This document shows, one piece after another, positions 6,488-13,277 of a DNA stretch of 15,093 nt (position 1 is its first letter; every line of letters starts with the position of its first letter). The notes beneath the pieces are model-generated. The model was not told where the DNA came from. It saw only the letters and a list, made by a program, of their open reading frames with translations, and searched no databases. Both the position numbers and the translations under genes were made by a program. The DNA lies in NCBI GenBank assembly GCA_001701065.1, contig DAAL01000239.1, forward strand, positions 1 to 15,093, in the 5' to 3' direction. Origin of the DNA: Bacteroidales bacterium GP4 (GTDB lineage: Bacteria > Bacteroidota > Bacteroidia > Bacteroidales > Muribaculaceae).

Positions 6488-7458
6488 TAGTCCATTACGT
6501 GACCGGCATTTTCCGCCTTTAATATCATTTCGTTATATTCCTCAGGTGTAAGGTCCATGAAATAGTAGTTGACCGGATTCTGAGGCTGACCGTGAAGCCT
6601 TACCTCATAGTGCAGGTGTGAGCCGGTGGATTTGCCGGTATTTCCCACTTCGGCTATGAAGTCGCCGCGCTTTACTTCCTGACCCGCTTTCACGTGGTAT
6701 TTGCTGAGATGGGCGTAACGGGTGACATAACCGAATCCGTGGTCTATCTCGACCAGATTGCCGTAGCCGCTTTCCCATCCGGCGTTGGTGACTTTACCAT
6801 TGGCGGTGGCGTAGACCGGAGTTCCCTGCTGGGCGGCGAAGTCAAGACCCTCATGGAATCGGCTTGTGCCATAGATGGGGTCGCGTCTGTAGCCGTAGCC
6901 TGAAGCCATGCTCCTCATGTTTTCTGACGAGAGCGGCTGTATGGCAGGGGTGTGGTCAAGGCGTTCGCTATTGTTTTTGGCTATGTCCTGCAGTTCGTTG
7001 AAAGAGAGAATCTGTGAGTACAGTTGGCGGTCAAGAAAATCTATTTTCTGTGAAACGCTCTTTATAAGTTGTCCGTCGGGCAGTGATTCAAGTGAGCGGT
7101 AACGGTAATCGTCGTGTACGTCGGCATAGCGTTGAGCGGCTGACACACGTTCAGTCCCCATTATCACACGGTAAAAGTTGTCATCGCGTTCCGATATTTC
7201 ATTCATCACCTCTATTGACGCGTCAAGGCGGCTATTGAGCATTTCAAGTTCCTGCTTTAATGCTTTGTTCTCGTTAATGAGCATTTTTTCACGCGGAGTT
7301 GCAGTTACAAGGTATATGCAGATGAATATAATTCCGCACAGAATAAGCGCTCCGCCCCAATTGCGGATATGGGTCCATATGCGCATCCGTCGTGACGGAT
7401 ACACTCGTTCGTACTTTTCCGTTGCCGGATTATAACGATAGAAAACCTTTTTACTCAT
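6487..7458 (-). CDS. Membrane-anchored M23 family metallopeptidase
   Basis: A 323-residue cell-wall endopeptidase-like protein. It has a basic cytoplasmic N-terminus (1-32) and one transmembrane helix (about 34-53, GGALILCGIIFICIYLVTAT). A Leu/Glu-rich coiled coil follows (about 57-90), then a linker, then the LytM/M23 domain (about 185-297). Zinc ligands are present: His202 and Asp206 in HEGLD, and His283 in HLH (281-283), with the conserved YAH His250. All catalytic positions are intact, so it is predicted active on peptidoglycan cross-bridges in the periplasm rather than a degenerate EnvC-type activator. The cytoplasmic segment YRYNPATEKYERVYPS (8-23) resembles a motif common to Bacteroidetes homologues. 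It is the first gene of a two-gene unit with merR and is divergent from alaS. Confidence 0.92.
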   Translation of the reverse strand: MSKKVFYRYNPATEKYERVYPSRRMRIWTHIRNWGGALILCGIIFICIYLVTATPREKMLINENKALKQELEMLNSRLDASIEVMNEISERDDNFYRVIMGTERVSAAQRYADVHDDYRYRSLESLPDGQLIKSVSQKIDFLDRQLYSQILSFNELQDIAKNNSERLDHTPAIQPLSSENMRSMASGYGYRRDPIYGTSRFHEGLDFAAQQGTPVYATANGKVTNAGWESGYGNLVEIDHGFGYVTRYAHLSKYHVKAGQEVKRGDFIAEVGNTGKSTGSHLHYEVRLHGQPQNPVNYYFMDLTPEEYNEMILKAENAGHVMD

Positions 7459-7478
7459 ATTAATTGGTCATCAGGTTC

Positions 7479-7509
7479 TTGCAAAACTAATAATAATCAA
7501 CTAATTTTG
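7479..7509 (+). promoter_or_regulatory. Candidate distal promoter for alaS (TTG-N20-TAATTTTG)
   Basis: TTG (7479-7481) is followed after 20 bp by TAATTTTG (7502-7509). That is a full Bacteroidetes -33/-7 pair with correct spacing. Initiation about 7 nt downstream would give an alaS leader of roughly 90 nt that contains an 8-bp inverted repeat (GATTATTT 7512-7519 with AAATAATC 7534-7541). Confidence 0.4.
7482..7489 (-). promoter_or_regulatory. Candidate -7 element (TAGTTTTG) for M23-merR unit
   Basis: On the minus strand TAGTTTTG matches TAnnTTTG and ends 23 bp upstream of the M23 peptidase start. No TTTG -33 box is found at the right distance. A second match, TATATTTG (minus strand, 7531-7524), is also in this AT-rich gap, so which one is used cannot be decided from sequence. 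Confidence 0.4.
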
Positions 7510-7564
7510 TAGATTATTTTATGCAAATATAGCAAATAATCAGTAAACTTGCCTATTTGTTGTT

Positions 7565-7572
7565 TAATTTTG
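7565..7572 (+). promoter_or_regulatory. Candidate proximal -7 element (TAATTTTG) for alaS
   Basis: TAATTTTG matches TAnnTTTG exactly and ends 32 bp before the alaS ATG, the usual distance for a short leader. A TTTG is present at 7556-7559, but only 5 bp upstream, so it is not a -33 box. The rest of the 146-bp gap (7459-7604) is AT-rich with no further ORF or RNA gene seen. Confidence 0.4.
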
Positions 7573-7604
7573 AATAATTAGTAATTAAAATATATTCTAT
7601 TAAG

Positions 7605-10229
7605 ATGCTCACAGCTAAAGAAATACGTGAATCTTTCAAGGATTTTTTTCGTGGAAAGGGTCACCAGATAGTGCCATCGGCACCTATGGTTATTAAAGAT
7701 GATCCTACGCTCATGTTTACCAATGCCGGTATGAACCAGTTCAAGGATATCATTCTTGGGAATGCGGCGGCTAAATACAAAAGAGTTGCCGACTCTCAGA
7801 AGTGCCTTCGTGTAAGCGGTAAGCATAACGATTTGGAGGAAGTGGGAATGGACACTTACCATCACACTATGTTTGAAATGCTTGGTAACTGGTCGTTTGG
7901 CGATTATTTCAAACGCGAGGCTATTGACTGGGCTTGGGAATATCTGGTGGATGTGCTTCACCTTGACCCGAAGAATCTTTATGCCACTGTGTTCGAGGGT
8001 TCTCCTGCCGAAGGACTATCCCGGGACGATGAAGCGGCTGAGATATGGGAAACCCATCTGCCTAAGGATCATATAATCAATGGTAATAAGCATGACAATT
8101 TCTGGGAAATGGGCGATACCGGACCTTGCGGACCTTGCTCGGAAATCCACATTGACCTTCGTAGCGATGAGGAGAAGGCTGCCGTGCCGGGACGTGACTT
8201 GGTGAACCATGACCATCCTCAGGTTATAGAGATATGGAATCTTGTGTTCATGCAGTTTAATCGTAAAGCCGACGGTTCGCTTGAACCGCTTCCCGCCAAG
8301 GTTATCGACACCGGTATGGGTTTTGAACGCCTGTGCATGGCTTTGCAGGGAAAACGCTCCAACTATGACACAGATGTGTTCACTCCGCTCATCTTCAAGA
8401 TTGGGGAACTGTCAGGCAAGAAATACGGCGAGGATGCCAAGGTGGACATCGCTATGCGTGTGATCGCTGACCATGTGCGCACTATCGCGTTCTCTATCGC
8501 TGATTCACAGCTTCCCGGAAATGCCAAAGCTGGTTATGTGATTCGTCGTATTCTTCGCCGTGCCGTGCGTTATGCCTATACATTCCTTGGACAGAAAGAA
8601 GCCTTCATGTACAAGCTCATCGATACTCTTATAGAGAGCATGGGTGAGGCTTATCCTGAACTTCCGAAGCAGCGTGACCTTATAATGAAGGTTATAAAAG
8701 AGGAAGAGGATGCATTCCTCCGCACTCTTGAAAACGGTATTAAGATGCTTGATGCCGCTATTGAAGCCGCTAAAACTGCCGGGAAAAATGAAATCTCCGG
8801 AAAAGAGGCATTTACGCTCTACGATACTTACGGATTCCCTCTTGACCTCACCGAACTCATCCTTAAGGAGAACGGCATGACCCTCGACCATAAGGAATTT
8901 GACGCTGAGATGGCGGCGCAGAAAGCTCGTGCGCGCAATGCCGCAGCTGTCGAAACCGGCGACTGGGTTGTTGTGAATGAAGGTGAGCAGAGGTTTGTGG
9001 GATATGACCAAACGAAGGCTGAAACCAAGATTCTGCGTTACCGCAAAGTAAAACAGAAGAACAATGAATTCTATCAGATAATACTTTCCGAAACTCCTTT
9101 CTATGCCGAGATGGGTGGTCAGGTAGGCGACTCAGGTGTGCTTGTAAGCGGTGACGACAAGGTTGAAATTATCGACACAAAGCGCGAAAACGGTATCGGG
9201 GTACACATCACTAAGAAACTTCCTTCTGATGTCACCGCTACTTTCGATGCTATTATAGATGAGGAAGCACGTGCGGCTACTTCGGCTAACCACACCGCCA
9301 CTCACCTTCTTCACGAAGCTCTCCGTGAAGTGCTTGGCACTCATGTGGAGCAGCGCGGTTCGTTTGTTTCGCCCGAAGTGCTTCGTTTCGACTTCTCCCA
9401 TTTCCAGAAGCTTACTCCCGACGAAATCAAGCAAGTGGAACATCTCGCCAATAAGAAAGTGCGTCAGGCTATATCCCGTGACGAACATCGCAATGTGCCC
9501 ATAGCACAGGCACGTGACATGGGTGCCATGGCATTGTTCGGTGAAAAGTACGGCGATGAGGTGCGTGTGATTCGTTATGGCAGCTCGGTAGAGCTTTGCG
9601 GTGGAACCCACGTTGACAATACCGGTAACATAGGAATGATTAAGATTCTCTCGGAGAGCAGTATTGCAGCCGGTATCCGCCGTATTGAGGCTATCACCGG
9701 TGCCCAGGTGGAGAAAGCCGTCGAAAAAATGCAGGCAACACTTCAGGAAATAGGCGCAATGTTCAACAATACTCCTAATCTTGTGCAGGCGCTTCGCAAG
9801 TCCATCGATGAAAATGCCGGACTTAAGCATGAAGTGGAAGAGTATTTCAAGGAACGTGTAAACTATCTTACTGATGAACTTCTTGCTAAAGCCGAGAAAT
9901 CCACTTCGGCGCACAAGGTTGTGGAGATGACAGGAATACGCCTCCCTGACGTAGTGAAGAATGTGGCATTCAGCGTGCGCGCAAAATCACCTGCTGACAC
10001 TATCTTCATCGCGGCTACAGTAGATCCTGCCGGAAAGCCGTTGTTGACAGTGATGATTACCGAGGATTTGGTGAAAGAAGGTCTTAGTGCATCATCGGTA
10101 GTGCGTGAAGCCGCCAAACTTATCCAAGGCGGTGGCGGCGGTCAGCCCGGATTTGCTCAGGCTGGCGGCAAGAACCGTGACGGCATTGTCGAAGCGTTCC
10201 AAAAAATGAAGCAGCTTCTAGGCATCTAA
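7605..10229 (+). CDS. alaS: Alanine--tRNA ligase
   Basis: An 874-residue class II aminoacyl-tRNA synthetase charging tRNA-Ala. The N-terminal catalytic core begins [19 protein letters not shown] and contains the class II motif 2 region around [15 protein letters not shown] (88-102), plus [13 protein letters not shown]. The editing domain carries the zinc-binding set His563, His567 (HTATH) and Cys665, His669 (CGGTH), matching E. coli His564, His568, Cys666 and His670, so mischarged Ser/Gly-tRNA hydrolysis should be intact. The C-terminal DHHA1-type module ends in the [14 protein letters not shown] glycine stretch. Length is standard (E. coli 876). No strong Shine-Dalgarno sequence precedes the ATG, normal for Bacteroidetes. 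It is monocistronic and ends in a strong hairpin terminator shared with the convergent GNAT gene. Confidence 0.98.
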   Translation: MLTAKEIRESFKDFFRGKGHQIVPSAPMVIKDDPTLMFTNAGMNQFKDIILGNAAAKYKRVADSQKCLRVSGKHNDLEEVGMDTYHHTMFEMLGNWSFGDYFKREAIDWAWEYLVDVLHLDPKNLYATVFEGSPAEGLSRDDEAAEIWETHLPKDHIINGNKHDNFWEMGDTGPCGPCSEIHIDLRSDEEKAAVPGRDLVNHDHPQVIEIWNLVFMQFNRKADGSLEPLPAKVIDTGMGFERLCMALQGKRSNYDTDVFTPLIFKIGELSGKKYGEDAKVDIAMRVIADHVRTIAFSIADSQLPGNAKAGYVIRRILRRAVRYAYTFLGQKEAFMYKLIDTLIESMGEAYPELPKQRDLIMKVIKEEEDAFLRTLENGIKMLDAAIEAAKTAGKNEISGKEAFTLYDTYGFPLDLTELILKENGMTLDHKEFDAEMAAQKARARNAAAVETGDWVVVNEGEQRFVGYDQTKAETKILRYRKVKQKNNEFYQIILSETPFYAEMGGQVGDSGVLVSGDDKVEIIDTKRENGIGVHITKKLPSDVTATFDAIIDEEARAATSANHTATHLLHEALREVLGTHVEQRGSFVSPEVLRFDFSHFQKLTPDEIKQVEHLANKKVRQAISRDEHRNVPIAQARDMGAMALFGEKYGDEVRVIRYGSSVELCGGTHVDNTGNIGMIKILSESSIAAGIRRIEAITGAQVEKAVEKMQATLQEIGAMFNNTPNLVQALRKSIDENAGLKHEVEEYFKERVNYLTDELLAKAEKSTSAHKVVEMTGIRLPDVVKNVAFSVRAKSPADTIFIAATVDPAGKPLLTVMITEDLVKEGLSASSVVREAAKLIQGGGGGQPGFAQAGGKNRDGIVEAFQKMKQLLGI

Positions 10230-10250
10230 ACATTACCTTGAATAAAAATA

Positions 10251-10285
10251 AAGAAGAGATTCCGTTGTGGAGTCTCTTCTTTTTT
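10251..10285. terminator. Bidirectional intrinsic terminator between alaS and GNAT gene
   Basis: A 13-bp stem forms between 10251-10263 (AAGAAGAGATTCC) and 10269-10281 (GGAGTCTCTTCTT), including one T-G wobble, with a 5-nt loop GTTGT. TTTT follows on the plus strand for alaS. On the minus strand the stem is followed by a T-rich tract (revcomp of 10239-10250). The GNAT stop (10284-10286) lies at the edge of the hairpin, so both convergent genes share it. Confidence 0.88.
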
Positions 10286-10778
10286 ATTGTAGCAGCATTT
10301 CGTAGTCGATTACGTCCAGCCAGCGGTCAAACTTTCTGCCAACGGACTTGAAATGGGATACTTTTTCAAAACCTATCTTTTCATGAAAACGCATACTTTC
10401 CACATTTTCCTGCGTCACACATGCTATAAGCGATTTTAATCCGTAATCACGGCATTCCTTTATCAGTCGGTGCATAAGTTGAGTCCCGATGCCGCTGTGC
10501 TTGACCGAAGGATGCAGATAGATGGTGGTTTCGGCTGTGTGGTTATAAGCTTTCCGTTCTTTCCATTGATGCACGTAACAGTAGCCCATAACTTCGCCGT
10601 CCTCGGTATAGACGAAAAACGGATAACGGGCTGCTATGGCAGTGATGCGTCTTGTCATTTCTTCTTCGCTCACCGGTTCCATCTCGAAACTTACAGTGGT
10701 GTTGGCGATATAGTGATTTAGTATTTTTACTATTGCCGGGGCATCGTCAACTTTGCCTCGACGGATTAAACTTTCCAT
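10284..10778 (-). CDS. GNAT family N-acetyltransferase (Pat/MnaT-like)
   Basis: A 164-residue single-domain GNAT enzyme transferring an acetyl group from acetyl-CoA. The acetyl-CoA-binding motif A reads VKHSGIGTQLMHRLI (92-106), preceded by the beta-4 strand AETTIYLHP (82-90). The N-terminal IRRGKVDDAPAIVKILNHYI (5-24) and the strand YPFFVYTEDGEVMGYCYV (52-69) fit the phosphinothricin/methionine-sulfoximine acetyltransferase (Pat, YncA/MnaT, YwnH) branch, which often acetylates amino-acid analogues or methionine sulfone-type compounds. Substrate here is inferred only to subfamily level. The gene stands alone, with its own promoter and a shared 3' terminator, so neighbours give no substrate hint. 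It is divergent from the AI-2E family gene. Confidence 0.88.
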   Translation of the reverse strand: MESLIRRGKVDDAPAIVKILNHYIANTTVSFEMEPVSEEEMTRRITAIAARYPFFVYTEDGEVMGYCYVHQWKERKAYNHTAETTIYLHPSVKHSGIGTQLMHRLIKECRDYGLKSLIACVTQENVESMRFHEKIGFEKVSHFKSVGRKFDRWLDVIDYEMLLQ

Positions 10779-10797
10779 TTTTATCTTGATTTTTGTG

Positions 10798-10829
10798 CAA
10801 AATTACTAACAAAAGCTTATCCCGACAAA
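10798..10829 (-). promoter_or_regulatory. Promoter of GNAT gene (TTTG-N20-TAATTTTG)
   Basis: On the minus strand a TTTG -33 box (10829-10826) is followed after 20 bp by TAATTTTG (10805-10798). Both boxes and the spacing match the Bacteroidetes housekeeping promoter consensus, the best such match in the window. The -7 box ends 19 bp before the GNAT ATG, implying a leader of only about 12 nt. Confidence 0.65.
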
Positions 10830-10876
10830 TAAACTCAACAATCTATTCTATTGTTATAAATAGAAAGAATAACATT

Positions 10877-12013
10877 ATGCCTAAAATTATGTCTAATTCT
10901 CGTCCGCTTACATTTGACAGGGTTGCGCGCTATATATTCGCGATTGCTATAGTGGTGGGCTTGATATGGTTGATTAACATTCTTAAAAATGTCCTTCTTC
11001 CCTTCTGTTTGGCTTGTCTTATTGCTTATCTGCTCGATCCGTTGGTGGAATTTACCCGTAAACTTCTTCATTTAAAGGGTAGGGTGATAGCTATATTCAT
11101 CACGCTTATTGAAGTGACATTTCTGATAGGGCTGCTCATCTATTTCTTTGTGCCGTCAGTGATAAAGGAAGTGAACCACATGGAGGAACTTATCAGGAAT
11201 TATTCGTCAAGCGGAGTGTCGGTGCCGTTTGTGCCGACTGAAGTGCATGATTTCATCAACAAGTACATCAACTCCGATACGATAAAGCAGATGATGCAGG
11301 GCGGACATCTGGAAACGATAATAAATAAAAGCACGTCGATACTTTCGGCTGTCCTGGGATTCCTGATGCACACTCTTGAATGGCTCCTGACTTTTATCTA
11401 TGTGATATTTATACTGATAGATTATAAACGTCTTATGAAGGGATTCCGACTGCTTGTGCCGCCGAAATTCCGTCCCATAGCCTATAGAGTGGGCGATGAC
11501 ATCAAGAACAGCATGAACAAGTATTTCCGCGGTCAGGCTCTGATTGCGCTGTGTGCGGCTGTATTTTATTGCATAGGGTTTTCTATAGTGGGTATTCCAT
11601 TAGCCATAGTGCTTGGTGTCCTTGTGGGAATACTTTATATGATTCCTTATTTTCAGTATGTCACTCTTATTCCGGTGGCATTGGTGTGCCTGATTGACTC
11701 AATGGGCGGAGGCGTGGCATTCTGGAGCGAATTGGGGCAGTGCGGACTGGTATATGTGGTCAGCCAGTGCATATGTGATTATGTGCTTACTCCCAAGATT
11801 ATGGGTAAGGCGTTGGGGCTGAATCCGGCTATAATATTGCTTTCGCTGTCAGTGTGGGGCACTCTCCTGGGGCTGATAGGAATGATTATAGCTCTTCCGC
11901 TCACTACATTGTTGCTTGCCTACTATGAAGAGTTTGTAATCAACCGCAGCGATAACACTCCTGCGGAAAAGCTGGATGATGAGTCAACGCTAAACAGCAT
12001 TACCCATAAATAA
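10877..12013 (+). CDS. AI-2E/PerM family transporter
   Basis: A polytopic inner-membrane protein of 378 residues from ATG 10877. Hydrophobic segments lie at about 17-37, 38-55, 68-92, 153-182, 221-242, 243-273, 287-301 and 318-350, separated by a soluble loop (about 95-150). Family marks are YFRGQ (216-220), GIPLAIVLGVLVGILYMIPY (239-258), LTPKIMGKALGLNPAIILL (304-322) and the final GxxGMIIALPL helix. The family was named from AI-2 exporter TqsA but includes Na+/H+ antiporters and uncharacterised proteins, so the substrate is unknown. The frame is open back to an ATG at 10793, which would add 28 mostly polar residues and place the start inside the divergent GNAT promoter. The 10877 start is therefore preferred. 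The gene stands alone. Confidence 0.9.
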   Translation: MPKIMSNSRPLTFDRVARYIFAIAIVVGLIWLINILKNVLLPFCLACLIAYLLDPLVEFTRKLLHLKGRVIAIFITLIEVTFLIGLLIYFFVPSVIKEVNHMEELIRNYSSSGVSVPFVPTEVHDFINKYINSDTIKQMMQGGHLETIINKSTSILSAVLGFLMHTLEWLLTFIYVIFILIDYKRLMKGFRLLVPPKFRPIAYRVGDDIKNSMNKYFRGQALIALCAAVFYCIGFSIVGIPLAIVLGVLVGILYMIPYFQYVTLIPVALVCLIDSMGGGVAFWSELGQCGLVYVVSQCICDYVLTPKIMGKALGLNPAIILLSLSVWGTLLGLIGMIIALPLTTLLLAYYEEFVINRSDNTPAEKLDDESTLNSITHK

Positions 12014-12015
12014 AA

Positions 12016-12048
12016 CAAGGAAGAACCCTTTAAGTGAGTCCTTCCTTG
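12016..12048 (-). terminator. Terminator of the C69-C1 peptidase unit
   Basis: CAAGGAAG (12016-12023) and CTTCCTTG (12041-12048) form an 8-bp perfect stem with a 17-nt loop. On the minus strand the stem is followed by TTTTATTTA, which is suitable for termination of the peptidase transcript. On the plus strand it is followed by ATGAAT without a T-run, so it would serve the AI-2E gene poorly. The tail overlaps the AI-2E stop codon. The large loop makes this a moderate call. Confidence 0.6.
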
Positions 12049-12074
12049 ATGAATATGTGGGATTCTTGGTTATG

Positions 12075-13247
12075 TCACTTTATTCCGAGCTTCTTGCGGA
12101 TGTCCTTAGGCAAAGCGTCCTTGTGGACCATGACATAGACTGTCTTTGCCTTTACAAAACTTTCCGACATGTTGAGATAACCTCCCATCTCGTTGCGTTC
12201 AGTGCCCCAGGAGTTTTTGGTGCGGTAGTACTTCTTGCCGTTCTGATCTTTTACTATTCCGGTCAGATGCATTAGATGGTCGTCAGTGGTTTCAAATGTT
12301 TCATAACCTTTCTGTCGCACTTCGGGGGTGACATCGATTTCGGGATATGGCTTCTCAAATTTGTAAATCTCCTCAAGGCGTTGCTGAGTTCCGAGCGCGG
12401 CAAATTTGGCGGTGTCCTCCGGAGCGTAGGCGGAGAGTGAAGTAACTTCGGGGTTTATGGCGACTCCGTTTTTGTGGGAGAATCCGCGTTCGCTTACATC
12501 GCCGTCCCAGCACACGGTGTAGCCGTTGGTAAGGGCATTGTCCATTACAGCCATTAGTTCGTCAAGAGGGAGATTGTACATCAGTCGATGTTCCCAGTTG
12601 TCGGGCACTTCAAGCTCGAATTGCTGATACATGGGGTGATGGGTGAAGCTTGTGAGTTCCACATAGTCGTTCATGTCAAGTCCGAGTGACTCGGCGAACG
12701 ACTTGGGTGTGTACTCCTTGCCTTTGTAAGTGAATTTCTCAGGCACTTCTCCCAGATAAGTGTCCAAAAGATGGTTCATCAATTGGTGGTATTGCGGACT
12801 CCGGTTTTTGGCTTTTACCGCAACATCGGCTATTGCGTGCATATAAGCGGTCATTTCGCCGTGGTTGTGGGTCTCGGAATCGTAGTTTATGCCTGAATAT
12901 ACCTCTTCCGGCACTATCCCCACCTGGTCAAAGGCGCGGGTGAATGTGTGGGAAAGACTTCCTTGTCCTATATTTCCTCTGCCGCGGCGCAGAAAGTTGT
13001 CGTCAAGTTGGTTAAGGTACTTCTGGCGTACTATGAACATTTCCGAGAGGTCATGTTCGCCTTTTCCTGTTCTTAGAAGTTCGGCTTCAATGAATGAAGT
13101 TGTGGCAAATGCCCAGCATGTGCCGGTAGAAGCCTGATTCTTTACCGGAGTCACAGGCACCGTGGCTACATCGGTAAACTGATAACCTTGTGCGCTTGCC
13201 GCAAGCGAAGTGAGGGCTATGGCGCATGTAGTTATGATTGATTTCAT
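12075..13247 (-). CDS. Exported C1B cysteine peptidase (bleomycin hydrolase-like aminopeptidase)
   Basis: A 390-residue papain-fold peptidase. Residues 1-20 form a signal peptide (MKSIITTCAIALTSLAASAQ) with probable signal peptidase I cleavage near Ala-Gln, so the product is periplasmic or surface-exposed. Gln38 (oxyanion) and nucleophile Cys44 lie in VKNQASTGTCWAFAT (35-49). His324 in DDHLMHLTGIV and Asn345 in TKNSWGTE complete the triad. The spacing and the long insertion between Cys and His (about 100-300) fit family C1B (PepC/bleomycin hydrolase) rather than classic papain. C1B enzymes are usually cytosolic hexameric aminopeptidases; exported forms occur in Bacteroidetes. It begins 30 bp after the C69 dipeptidase stop with no promoter motif between, so they are probably cotranscribed for stepwise peptide degradation. 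Confidence 0.92.
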   Translation of the reverse strand: MKSIITTCAIALTSLAASAQGYQFTDVATVPVTPVKNQASTGTCWAFATTSFIEAELLRTGKGEHDLSEMFIVRQKYLNQLDDNFLRRGRGNIGQGSLSHTFTRAFDQVGIVPEEVYSGINYDSETHNHGEMTAYMHAIADVAVKAKNRSPQYHQLMNHLLDTYLGEVPEKFTYKGKEYTPKSFAESLGLDMNDYVELTSFTHHPMYQQFELEVPDNWEHRLMYNLPLDELMAVMDNALTNGYTVCWDGDVSERGFSHKNGVAINPEVTSLSAYAPEDTAKFAALGTQQRLEEIYKFEKPYPEIDVTPEVRQKGYETFETTDDHLMHLTGIVKDQNGKKYYRTKNSWGTERNEMGGYLNMSESFVKAKTVYVMVHKDALPKDIRKKLGIK

Positions 13248-13277
13248 ATTAGATGGTGTTGTTTATGGTTGTCATTA

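Noticed and set aside
8505..9011. 168-codon antisense open frame inside alaS
   Set aside because: Same reasons: complete overlap with conserved alaS sequence, no promoter motif or family resemblance.
9132..9914. 260-codon antisense open frame inside alaS
   Set aside because: It lies wholly opposite the conserved alaS editing domain, encodes no recognisable motif and has an unnatural Cys/His/Phe-rich composition; it is a shadow of alaS codon usage.
10793..10876. N-terminal extension of the AI-2E protein
   Set aside because: Polar, non-conserved-looking residues over a strong divergent promoter; the start at 10877 fits the family better.
10793..12013. Quorum-sensing (AI-2) role for the transporter
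   Set aside because: The family name reflects one member; no luxS or lsr gene is nearby and the sequence does not define a substrate.
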